DNA from: Ochrovirga pacifica | Lineage (GTDB): Bacteria; Bacteroidota; Bacteroidia; Flavobacteriales; Flavobacteriaceae | NCBI RefSeq assembly: GCF_000220525.1 | Contig: NZ_AFPK01000015.1 | Coordinates: 1 to 41,207 of the forward strand | DNA length: 41,207 bases | Reading direction: 5' to 3' | Shown: in pieces, positions 7,595-14,878 of the stretch | Layout of the letters: each line of letters begins with the position of its first letter | Numbering within the stretch: position 1 is the first letter of the stretch | Translations under genes and position numbers: made by a program | The notes under the pieces: generated by a model | Databases searched by the model: none | What the model saw: only the letters and a program-made list of their open reading frames with translations | Told to the model about the DNA's origin: nothing

Positions 7595-10156
7595 TTAAAA
7601 GTTTAGGATTGTGCTTACACTAAAAGTTCTTCCTACACCGTAGTAAACCAATGCTTTTGCAGCGGTACCACCCACATCATCAGCACGGGTAATGTAACGA
7701 GTGTCGAATGCATTGTACATTCTTGCCATTAATTTTGCATCTAAAGCTCCTACTTTAAATTTGTGTTGTAAAGACAAGTCCACTAAAGTATATGCAGGAA
7801 CTTTCCAAGGGTCTCTCACATCTCCAGTTTCAGGATTGGTTGTTCTACCGCTTGGGTCAAAGTCTGCGTAAAACCTATCAGCGTAGTTTGCATCTATAAA
7901 AATCTTTGTGTCCTCCGTAAGGTCATAACTTGCTCCTAGAGCTGTCGTTGTTTGTGCAGATCTACCTACTGGCAAGTCTTTGATAAAGATCTCAATCTCG
8001 CTCCCTAGTACATTGTTATTTTGATCTGTAAAGGTTGCTGTTACGTCATCTTGCCAAGTCCAGTCTCCTAGAGATAAAGCACCTTTTAAAGTGAAACGAT
8101 TAAATGGACGGTATTCGAAGTCTACCTCTACACCTTGATGTAAGGCATTCACTCCCAGAATGTTTATAAATTCTACTTTGTTTGGACCATTAGAATCTGG
8201 AATGGTACGCGTTTTAGTTTCGGTTCTATCGTTCCATGCAGTTCTATACACATTAATGTTCGCAGCAAATTTGTCGGTTCTAAGACCGTATCCTAATTCT
8301 AAACTGAAGATTTTTTGATTTTCTGCATCTACGTTGGTTTCGTCGTTGTTGTTGGTTGGCCATATAGCATTAAAAAAAGGAGCTCTTTCAAAATATCCAC
8401 CGTTAAAAAAGATGTTGTTGTAAGCATCCAAACGGTAGTTAATTCCTCCCTTAGCACCAAAACCTACAAAGTTTACATTGTCTGTTTTTTGATTTGGATC
8501 GGAATCTAATTTTGCAAAGTGATCTTCTCTTGCATATACTGTGTTTGACACGTTTGCAGCTACAAAAGCAGTAATGTCTTCGTGGTCATATTCAATTTGT
8601 GCAAAACCACCGTAAGTAGTATTGAAAGCAGTGCTGTAAAAGTCGTATTTTTCCCCAACTTGTACCTCGTTGTTAGGGTTGTTAACGTTTCCGTCTTTAT
8701 CCATAATGTATTCACCTCCTAAAAGGTCTGCTAATTCTTTACCACTACTTACTCTCGTATAACGGTAATCCACTCCAGCCGTTAATGCTAACTCATCTGA
8801 TAAATCGTAGTTTAAGTTGGTCAAACCTCCTAACCAAGTATGATCGTTAGTACGTGTTTGTATGTAAATGGTAGACTCTCCTTTTATTTTGTTTTCTTGT
8901 ACTACTTTGTCTATATCGATAGGTGCATATATACCTCCTAAGCGGTATTCTGAAGTTTCTAATTTTCCGCTATCATCTCCTTCCTCAAAGCTTACACCTC
9001 CGTCACCTTTACTGTAATATACGGTGGTTGATAATTTAGCATCATCATTTATCTTCCAGTAGTGATTTAAAGAAGCGATGGGTTTGTGAAAAAAGTTAGA
9101 GCTAACTCCAAACTCTTGTCCGTTTTTATATCCCCAATTAAGGTTGGTTTTTATTCCGTATTCACTCTCTCTAAACTGATTGATAGTAAGCTTGTCAAAC
9201 CTTTGGTTGTGCCTTTGAGGTGCACCGGTAACAAAGAAAGTTAACTTGTGTGCATCATTTATTTTTTTTGCAATACTGGCAAAGTAAGACATGGCATCAA
9301 ATTGAGTTCCATCTACATAACCATTACCTGAAATTTTATCAGCATAAACGGTTGCAGCAAAACCATTTTCTAGTAAACCTGTAGAAAGTTTCAATCCATA
9401 TTTTTGATAACCATCATTACCGATACCATATTCAAATCTACCTCCTTTTTTTGCTTCGGTAGATTGTGTAATGATGTTAATGGTACCACCAATAGAAGGT
9501 ACGGCCAATTTAGATGCTCCCAAACCTCTTTGCGTTTGGGTAGAAGCAGTAACATTACCAATACCTGCCCAGTTAGACCAGAATACACGTCCGTCTTTAG
9601 CAGCGTTTACTGGTACTCCGTTAATAACCACTGCTACGTTTTCAGAGTTAAAACCACGCATGGTAATTTCCCCATCTCCAAAACCACCTCCAGCACGAGT
9701 TGTAAACACTCCTGGAGTAGATTTTAAAATCTCTACAAATTCTTGATTTCCTAGTTTTTGCTCAATTTCTTCTTGTTTTACAGTAGAATAAGCAATGGGT
9801 GTTTTTCTATCAATAGCTCTAGAGGCAAAAACAACCACTTCGTCTAAACCTACAGAAGAACTTTCTAATATTATGATTAAATTTTTAGAGTTTCCATTAA
9901 ATTCAATAGTCTTAGTTTGAAACCCCATTGAACTAATTTTTATCTGTCCTTTGTTTTGTGTAACTTTTAAATTGAATTCACCGTTAAAGTTTGTAAAAGT
10001 ACCTTTGTTTATAGAGTTAACAACTTCAACAGTTGCAACAGGAACAGGTTGTCCAAAAGTGTCTTTAACTAATCCTGTAATTGTTTTTGTACTTTGTCCA
10101 AAACTTTGTGAAACCAAAGCAGAGAACAGGGTAACAAATAGAATAAATTTTTTCAT
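7595..10156 (-). CDS. TonB-dependent receptor with carboxypeptidase-like N-terminal domain
   Basis: 853 aa outer-membrane receptor. The signal peptide ends near residue 20 (S-F-G before Q-S-T). A carboxypeptidase-regulatory-like domain spans about 24-105 (I-T-G-L-V-K-D... I-K-I-S-S-M-G-F), then a TonB-box-like stretch D-E-V-V-V, a plug domain (about 118-235; A-G-G-G-F-G-D-G-E-I-T-M-R-G-F, V-I-N-G-V-P-V-N, G-G-T-I-N-I-I-T-Q) and a 22-strand barrel ending in the aromatic residue F853. It is shorter than typical SusC proteins (about 1000 aa) and lacks a secretin/STN domain, so signalling through it is unlikely. It forms an operon with the lipoprotein after it. The minus-strand -7 box TAGTTTTG lies 28 bases before the start. 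Imported substrate unknown; nucleic-acid fragments inferred from context. Confidence 0.9.
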   Translation of the reverse strand: MKKFILFVTLFSALVSQSFGQSTKTITGLVKDTFGQPVPVATVEVVNSINKGTFTNFNGEFNLKVTQNKGQIKISSMGFQTKTIEFNGNSKNLIIILESSSVGLDEVVVFASRAIDRKTPIAYSTVKQEEIEQKLGNQEFVEILKSTPGVFTTRAGGGFGDGEITMRGFNSENVAVVINGVPVNAAKDGRVFWSNWAGIGNVTASTQTQRGLGASKLAVPSIGGTINIITQSTEAKKGGRFEYGIGNDGYQKYGLKLSTGLLENGFAATVYADKISGNGYVDGTQFDAMSYFASIAKKINDAHKLTFFVTGAPQRHNQRFDKLTINQFRESEYGIKTNLNWGYKNGQEFGVSSNFFHKPIASLNHYWKINDDAKLSTTVYYSKGDGGVSFEEGDDSGKLETSEYRLGGIYAPIDIDKVVQENKIKGESTIYIQTRTNDHTWLGGLTNLNYDLSDELALTAGVDYRYTRVSSGKELADLLGGEYIMDKDGNVNNPNNEVQVGEKYDFYSTAFNTTYGGFAQIEYDHEDITAFVAANVSNTVYAREDHFAKLDSDPNQKTDNVNFVGFGAKGGINYRLDAYNNIFFNGGYFERAPFFNAIWPTNNNDETNVDAENQKIFSLELGYGLRTDKFAANINVYRTAWNDRTETKTRTIPDSNGPNKVEFINILGVNALHQGVEVDFEYRPFNRFTLKGALSLGDWTWQDDVTATFTDQNNNVLGSEIEIFIKDLPVGRSAQTTTALGASYDLTEDTKIFIDANYADRFYADFDPSGRTTNPETGDVRDPWKVPAYTLVDLSLQHKFKVGALDAKLMARMYNAFDTRYITRADDVGGTAAKALVYYGVGRTFSVSTILNF

Positions 10157-10534
10157 TGTTTAAAGTAAAATTAAGTTTGCCTAGCAAAACTACTCACTTA
10201 CAGTGTTTTGCTTAACGTACTTATTTTATGTTATGTCTAACAATGGATTTATTTATTGTATATTTAACGTTAATTAATTGTTAATTTGTTTCTTTAGTGT
10301 TGGGTTACTGTAATAGAAATGTTAAAATTTAACAATGGTTTAAGTGTAAAAATCTTTATTAAACTAAGTTTTTTAGCCTTTTTTTAGGGCTGTTTTAATA
10401 GAATTTAAATCTTTTTTACCTGTTTTTAAGTCTTTTTGGATAAGAAATGTTAATGGTTTTGGTTTCAGGCTTGGAAGAAAATAAAAGCGTAACCCCTCCT
10501 TTTATTCTATATAAGAAGAAGGATGACACTTTTA
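10157..10534. other. Gene-free stretch upstream of the TonB receptor operon
   Basis: 378 bases without a supportable gene. It holds the presumed receptor promoter and an inverted repeat near its left end (10183-10212). The rest is very AT-rich, with TTAACGTTAATTAATTGTTAA around 10266 as the only other symmetric element. I see no clear terminator for the HIT gene that ends at 10535. Confidence 0.5.
10183..10212 (-). promoter_or_regulatory. -7 element and overlapping inverted repeat of the TonB receptor operon
   Basis: On the minus strand TAGTTTTG (10192-10185) matches TAnnTTTG. It overlaps the left half of a perfect 8-bp inverted repeat, AGCAAAAC at 10183-10190 and GTTTTGCT at 10205-10212, with half-site centres 22 bp apart. 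It may be an operator. Confidence 0.45.
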
Positions 10535-10924
10535 TTATAAATATTTTGCTATGTTCTTTGCTATGGTCTGAAATTCTTCTTGACGAAGTGTTTCTTTTTT
10601 GCCAAAAGTAGCATCGGCCATATTGTTTAACGGAATTAAGTGTACGTGTACGTGAGGCACTTCTAATCCTATAACAGACAGTCCAACACGTTTGCAAGTA
10701 ATAGCTTTTTCTATTGCTTTTGCAATTTTTTTAGAATAAGCGAAGAGTTGGGTATATAACTCATCGTCTAAATCAAACAACTGGTCTATTTCTTTTTTTG
10801 GAACCACCAAAGTATGCCCAGCAGCATTAGGATTGATGTCTAGAAAAGCAATAAAGTGTTCGTTTTCGTCTACTTTGTAACACGGAATTTCCCCTTGAAT
10901 GATTTTGGTAAAAATACTGGACAT
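10535..10924 (-). CDS. HIT family hydrolase
   Basis: 129 aa protein of the histidine triad superfamily, Hint-like branch: cytoplasmic nucleotide hydrolases or transferases acting on AMP-linked substrates. It starts M-S-S-I-F-T-K-I-I-x-G-E-I-P, typical of Hint, has N-A-A-G-H-T-L-V-V-P-K near residue 33-43 and the triad P-H-V-H-V-H-L near residues 90-96. It lies 47 bases after greA on the same strand, a pairing I know to be common in flavobacteria, and is probably co-transcribed from the greA promoter. The physiological substrate is unknown. Confidence 0.93.
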   Translation of the reverse strand: MSSIFTKIIQGEIPCYKVDENEHFIAFLDINPNAAGHTLVVPKKEIDQLFDLDDELYTQLFAYSKKIAKAIEKAITCKRVGLSVIGLEVPHVHVHLIPLNNMADATFGKKETLRQEEFQTIAKNIAKYL

Positions 10925-10971
10925 TTCTTAACAATTTTTAGGTTTGTAAAAGTAGCAACACAAAAGACAAA

Positions 10972-11445
10972 TTAGCGGCTGATTTCTACAATTTCAAATT
11001 TCATAATTCCGTTAGGCGTTTGAACTTCAGCAATTTCACCTGCTTTGTGACCTAACAATCCTTTTCCTATAGGAGAGTTTACAGATAGTTTCCCATTTCT
11101 AATATCCGTTTCCGAATCGGCAACAAGTTGGTAGTTAAACTCCATTCCGTTTGCTGTATTTTTAATTTTTACTTTGGAATGGATTAAAATTTTAGAGGTA
11201 TCAATCTGAGACTCATCCAAAATACGAGCATTGGCCACTACATTTTTTAGTTGTGCAATTTTTAGCTCTAACAAAGATTGTTCTTCTTTGGCAGCATGAT
11301 ATTCGGCATTTTCACTCAAATCTCCTTTGTCTCTTGCTTCGGCAATTTCATTAGAAACTCTTGGTCGTTCTACTTGTTCTAAAAACTCTAATTCGTCTTT
11401 TAACTTTTTAAATCCTTCTTCTGAATAATATGATACTTCACTCAT
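10972..11445 (-). CDS. greA: Transcription elongation factor GreA
   Basis: 157 aa. GreA enters the RNA polymerase secondary channel and stimulates cleavage of backtracked RNA. The N-terminal coiled coil carries the acidic tip D-K-G-D-L-S-E-N-A-E-Y (about residues 40-50), whose D and E residues are those that hold the catalytic metal; the C-terminal FKBP-like domain includes N-S-P-I-G-K-G-L-L-G-H-K-A-G-E (about 124-138). The length is standard. The gene has a strong-looking promoter, TTG at 11531-11529 and TATATTTG at 11510-11503 (minus strand, spacer 18), and between that and the start lies a hairpin with a T tract, which suggests control by premature termination. Confidence 0.97.
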   Translation of the reverse strand: MSEVSYYSEEGFKKLKDELEFLEQVERPRVSNEIAEARDKGDLSENAEYHAAKEEQSLLELKIAQLKNVVANARILDESQIDTSKILIHSKVKIKNTANGMEFNYQLVADSETDIRNGKLSVNSPIGKGLLGHKAGEIAEVQTPNGIMKFEIVEISR

Positions 11446-11471
11446 CTTCTCTAGTTTTTAAAATACAAAAA

Positions 11472-11497
11472 ATCTCACTTCCTGCTGAAAGTGAGAT
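11472..11497 (-). terminator. Terminator-like hairpin in the greA leader
   Basis: Minus strand: ATCTCACTT, loop TCAGCAGG, AAGTGAGAT, then further Ts. The 9-bp stem is perfect. It lies between the greA promoter and start codon, and the gene on the other side is divergent, so there is no upstream gene for it to terminate. Attenuator, small-RNA terminator or 5'-end stabiliser are possible. Confidence 0.7.
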
Positions 11498-11502
11498 ACA
11501 CA

Positions 11503-11531
11503 CAAATATAAGCAAATATTTTAAAGCCCAA
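11503..11531 (-). promoter_or_regulatory. greA promoter
   Basis: On the minus strand TTG (11531-11529), an 18-base spacer and TATATTTG (11510-11503) match the Bacteroidota consensus TTG-N17-23-TAnnTTTG. The expected start of RNA falls at about the foot of the leader hairpin. Confidence 0.75.
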
Positions 11532-11577
11532 AAAATGACGTACCTTTAACCCATAAAATTTTTAAAGTTTTTCACCA

Positions 11578-12018
11578 TTGAAAAAAGTATTTGTTTTCTT
11601 CAATCTTATCCTTGTGTTTGCATCTTGCAGCAGCGATGTATTTACACAAAAAAATACATTGGTTCCCGAAGTAGCAGTCAATGCTTCTCTTAACGATCCT
11701 TCTTTTTTGTCTATACCAGGTGATTTTCGAATACTACCGAACCAAGGGTATCGTGCCAACGGAATTATTGTTTTTAATATTGACAAACAAACTTTTTTAG
11801 CTTTTGATTTAACCTGCCCTTACCTAAGTCCAAACGAATGTAATTTGGCAATGGATGTAGAAGACGGTACTGGTGTGATGTCTTGTGCTATTTGCGAGCA
11901 AAGTGATATCACTTTTACTCAATTTAAAACCAAAGTAACCATTAATCAAAAGACATATCATCTAAGACAATATAAAGTTTCAGTACAAGGAAACTCATTG
12001 TTGGTAACTAATTTTTAA
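11578..12018 (+). CDS. Degenerate Rieske-like lipoprotein, TTG start
   Basis: 146 aa. It begins with a plain lipoprotein signal, M-K-K-V-F-V then F-A-S-C-S-S (Cys17). The start codon is TTG: an in-frame stop lies at 11563-11565 and there is no ATG between that and the signal sequence. The body shows N-G-I-I-V-F-N, F-A-F-D-L-T-C-P-Y (about 76-84) and a later C-A-I-C pair. In Rieske [2Fe-2S] proteins this layout is C-x-H ... C-x-x-H; here the histidines are replaced (Y after C-P, C at the second site), so a normal Rieske centre is unlikely. I recall similar small Rieske-like lipoproteins next to greA in other flavobacteria. Function unknown. Possible -7 box TACCTTTA at 11541-11548. Confidence 0.7.
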   Translation: MKKVFVFFNLILVFASCSSDVFTQKNTLVPEVAVNASLNDPSFLSIPGDFRILPNQGYRANGIIVFNIDKQTFLAFDLTCPYLSPNECNLAMDVEDGTGVMSCAICEQSDITFTQFKTKVTINQKTYHLRQYKVSVQGNSLLVTNF

Positions 12019-12033
12019 TCGCTGATTAATTCG

Positions 12034-12041
12034 TACTTTTG
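12034..12041 (+). promoter_or_regulatory. purK promoter -7 element
   Basis: TACTTTTG matches TAnnTTTG exactly, 18 bases before the ATG at 12060. It excludes the in-frame TTG at 12039, which lies within the element itself. No TTG at ideal spacing is seen. Confidence 0.6.
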
Positions 12042-12059
12042 TGCCCAAATAACAATTCC

Positions 12060-13214
12060 ATGGAAAATTATTTTTCTTCTCAATTTAAATTGGGAGTTTT
12101 AGGAGGTGGTCAATTAGGAAGAATGTTGTTGGCCGAAACACAAAAATTTGATGTACACACCTGTATTCTAGACAGCTCTAAAGATGCCCCTTGTGCCCCT
12201 TATTGTAACGAGTTTTTTATAGGTAATTTATTAGATTACAACGATGTATATAACTTTGGGAAAAAGGTCGATGTATTAACCATAGAAATAGAGCATGTAA
12301 ACATACAAGCGTTGTACAAATTACAAGAAGAAGGGATAAAAGTATATCCACAACCCCATGTAATAGAAACCATACAGCACAAAGGAAAACAAAAAGATTT
12401 TTACAAAGAAAACAACATCCCAACTTCTCCGCATCAAAGGTTTGATAGTTTGGAGGCACTAAAACAAGCCAATCTAACAGAATTTCCTTTTGTTTGGAAA
12501 TCTGCACAATTTGGTTATGATGGAATGGGAGTAAAAATTGTACGTTCTATAGACGATATTCAAAAATTACCAGACACAGAATGTATTGTAGAAGAATTAA
12601 TACCATTTAAAAACGAATTGGCTGTAATTGTAGCCAGAAATGCCGATGGTGAAGTTAAAACCTACCCTGTGGTAGAAATGGAATTTCATCCAGAAGCCAA
12701 TCAAGTAGAATACGTTATTTGTCCTGCTCGTATTGATGATGAAGTGGCTAGCAAAGCCAGAAAAATAGCCATGGATGTAGCACAAGCGTTTGAACACGTA
12801 GGTCTGTTGGCAGTAGAAATGTTTCAAACCGAAAATGATGACATCATTATAAACGAAGTAGCACCCAGAACCCATAATAGCGGTCACTATAGCATAGAAG
12901 CATCGCACACCAATCAATTTGAACAACACTTAAGAACCGTTCTAAATCTGCCCTTAGGAAAAACAGATAGCAAATTGGCTGGGATTATGGTTAATTTAGT
13001 AGGAGCAGAGGGTTATGAAGGAGAAGTTGTGTACAAAAACATTGTAGATATTTTAGAAATTGATGGGGTTACTCCACATTTGTACGGTAAAAAAATAACC
13101 AAGCCTTTCCGTAAAATGGGACATGTAACCATTGTTGATAAAGACATCAAAAAGGCAAGAAAAACAGCCGAAATAGTAAAGAAAACCGTAAAAGTAATTA
13201 GTAAAACAAAATAA
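12060..13214 (+). CDS. purK: N5-carboxyaminoimidazole ribonucleotide synthase PurK
   Basis: 384 aa ATP-grasp enzyme that makes N5-CAIR from AIR, ATP and bicarbonate in de novo purine synthesis. The N-terminal pre-ATP-grasp fold begins K-L-G-V-L-G-G-G-Q-L-G-R-M-L; the ATP-grasp body carries F-P-F-V-W-K-S, G-Y-D-G-M-G, V-E-E-L-I-P-F and the metal-binding I-I-N-E-V-A-P-R-T-H-N-S-G-H-Y (about 264-278). The start at 12060 places M-E-N-Y-F-S ahead of the fold and agrees with the promoter. purE follows after a 94-base gap that holds an AAGTT-type repeat, the product of one enzyme feeding the next. Confidence 0.96.
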   Translation: MENYFSSQFKLGVLGGGQLGRMLLAETQKFDVHTCILDSSKDAPCAPYCNEFFIGNLLDYNDVYNFGKKVDVLTIEIEHVNIQALYKLQEEGIKVYPQPHVIETIQHKGKQKDFYKENNIPTSPHQRFDSLEALKQANLTEFPFVWKSAQFGYDGMGVKIVRSIDDIQKLPDTECIVEELIPFKNELAVIVARNADGEVKTYPVVEMEFHPEANQVEYVICPARIDDEVASKARKIAMDVAQAFEHVGLLAVEMFQTENDDIIINEVAPRTHNSGHYSIEASHTNQFEQHLRTVLNLPLGKTDSKLAGIMVNLVGAEGYEGEVVYKNIVDILEIDGVTPHLYGKKITKPFRKMGHVTIVDKDIKKARKTAEIVKKTVKVISKTK

Positions 13215-13300
13215 GTTGATAAAGTAAAAAGTTGAAGATATATAAAGTTCTTTGCAAGGAGCATTAACTTTTCAGCTTTACAAACTTGTAACTTTAAAAC
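13215..13300. repeat. AAGTT-type inverted repeat between purK and purE
   Basis: Starts immediately after the purK stop with GTTGATAAAGTAAAAAGTT, one mismatch from the repeat after sufC. After a central unique part it runs in opposite orientation (TTAACTTTTCAGCTTTACAA, then CTTGTAACTTTAAAACT) up to the purE start, so the RNA could fold on itself. Confidence 0.65.
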
Positions 13301-13308
13301 TATAAATT

Positions 13309-13800
13309 ATGAAAGTAGCTATCGTAATGGGATCAGATTCTGATTTGCCCGTAATGCAACAAGCCATAGATATTTTAAAAGAATTTGAAATAGAAGTAGA
13401 AGTAGATATTGTGTCTGCTCACAGAACGCCAGAAAAATTAGTAGATTTTTCTACCAACGCTCATAAAAGAGGAATTGCTGTTATTATTGCTGGTGCAGGA
13501 GGAGCAGCACATTTGCCAGGAATGGTTGCTTCGATGAGTCCGTTACCCGTTATAGGAGTTCCGGTAAAATCTAGCAATTCTATAGACGGATGGGATTCTG
13601 TCTTGTCTATCTTACAAATGCCAGGAGGAGTACCAGTAGCAACCGTAGCTCTAAACGGAGCAAAAAATGCAGGAATTTTAGCTGCTCAGATTATAGGAGC
13701 TAGCAACAGTGCTGTTTTAGACACTATTGTGGCGTACAAACAAAGTTTAAAAACCAAAGTGATAGAGGCTTCAGAGCGAGTAAAAAATTCACTATCCTAA
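13309..13800 (+). CDS. purE: N5-carboxyaminoimidazole ribonucleotide mutase PurE
   Basis: 163 aa class I PurE; converts N5-CAIR to CAIR. Seen: M-G-S-D-S-D-L-P-V-M near the N-terminus, the active-site S-A-H-R-T-P-E (about 41-47), the G-A-G-G-A-A-H-L-P-G-M-V-A-S block (about 63-76) and G-V-P-V-K-S. The length and the pairing with purK fit the bacterial two-enzyme route. The polyprenyl synthase gene starts 43 bases downstream and may be read from the same transcript. Confidence 0.97.
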   Translation: MKVAIVMGSDSDLPVMQQAIDILKEFEIEVEVDIVSAHRTPEKLVDFSTNAHKRGIAVIIAGAGGAAHLPGMVASMSPLPVIGVPVKSSNSIDGWDSVLSILQMPGGVPVATVALNGAKNAGILAAQIIGASNSAVLDTIVAYKQSLKTKVIEASERVKNSLS

Positions 13801-13843
13801 AGTTTTTAACTAAGTTTACACCCGATTATCCCCTTAAGAAAAC

Positions 13844-14821
13844 ATGAAAATTACCGAACGCATTCAGCAACCCATTCATACAGAAATGGCTGCCTTTGAA
13901 GACAAATTCAAAGAAGCGATGGCCACAAAAGTTCCTTTGCTGAATCGCATTACACACTATATTGTTCGTAGAAAAGGAAAACAAATGCGGCCCATGTTTG
14001 TGTTTTTGGTAGCCAAGATGGTTTCGGACGGAGATTTTAACGAAAGAACTTACAGAGGAGCTTCTATAATAGAGCTAATACACACCGCTACTTTGGTGCA
14101 TGATGATGTTGTAGACGATAGCAACAAACGTAGAGGCTTCTTTTCTATCAACGCTTTGTGGAAAAATAAAATTGCTGTTCTAGTAGGTGATTTTTTACTA
14201 TCAAAAGGATTGCTGTTAAGCATAGACAATGATGATTTTGATATTTTAAAACTAATTTCTACTGCCGTTAGGGAAATGAGCGAAGGAGAATTGCTGCAAA
14301 TAGAAAAAGCCAGAAGATTAGATATTACCGAAGAAGTTTATTTTGAAATAATCCGACAAAAAACAGCAACTCTAATCTCTGCTTGCTGTGGTATTGGAGC
14401 AGCATCGGTTGGTGCAGATGTTGAAGAGGTAGAAAAAATGAGATTGTTTGGAGAGTATATTGGAGTTGCCTTTCAGATAAAAGATGATTTGTTTGATTAT
14501 TCCGACGAACAGATTGGAAAGCCAACAGGAATAGATATTAAAGAACAAAAAATGACTTTGCCGTTGATTTATACGCTAAATACTTGTAGCGATAAGGATC
14601 GAAAATGGTTAATTAATTCTGTTAAAAACCACAATACCAATAAAAAAAGAGTAAAAGAAGTAATTTCTTTTGTTAAAAATCATGGAGGTTTGGAATATAC
14701 CATCACCCAAATGCAATTGTACAAAAACAAAGCCTTAGAAATTCTAAAAACTTATCCTGATTCTGAGTACAAATCTTCTTTAGAAACCATGATAGACTAC
14801 GTGGTAGAACGCAAGAAGTAA
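13844..14821 (+). CDS. Long-chain polyprenyl diphosphate synthase
   Basis: 325 aa trans-isoprenyl diphosphate synthase, probably making the side chain of menaquinone. The first aspartate-rich motif is D-D-V-V-D (residues 87-91) followed by N-K-R-R-G, the second D-D-L-F-D (214-218) followed by I-G-K-P-T-G-I-D. The residues before the first motif are helix-forming with R-R-K-G-K-Q-M-R-P at 42-50 for diphosphate binding. Length and motifs match octaprenyl/heptaprenyl synthases (IspB/HepT type); chain length cannot be read reliably. It lies in a same-strand run with purE before and a large outer-membrane protein after. Confidence 0.92.
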   Translation: MKITERIQQPIHTEMAAFEDKFKEAMATKVPLLNRITHYIVRRKGKQMRPMFVFLVAKMVSDGDFNERTYRGASIIELIHTATLVHDDVVDDSNKRRGFFSINALWKNKIAVLVGDFLLSKGLLLSIDNDDFDILKLISTAVREMSEGELLQIEKARRLDITEEVYFEIIRQKTATLISACCGIGAASVGADVEEVEKMRLFGEYIGVAFQIKDDLFDYSDEQIGKPTGIDIKEQKMTLPLIYTLNTCSDKDRKWLINSVKNHNTNKKRVKEVISFVKNHGGLEYTITQMQLYKNKALEILKTYPDSEYKSSLETMIDYVVERKK

Positions 14822-14878
14822 ATTCCGTGGTTTCTTAATTACAAATAGTTCATTAAATTAGTTTTATAGACCTAAAGA

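Noticed and set aside
9404..9746. Plus-strand open frames antisense to the TonB receptor plug region
   Set aside because: No promoter or protein-like pattern; they mirror the codon structure of the receptor gene on the other strand.
10360..10400. Terminator for the HIT gene (AGCC ... GGCT near 10375-10395)
   Set aside because: Only a four-base stem, and no T run on the minus strand.
10416..10697. Minus-strand 93-codon frame over the end of the HIT gene
   Set aside because: Out of frame with the HIT hydrolase, which carries its full triad; translation has no family character.
12217..12929. Minus-strand frames of about 100 codons inside purK
   Set aside because: Hydrophobic low-complexity translations opposite a complete, motif-bearing purK; no start signals.
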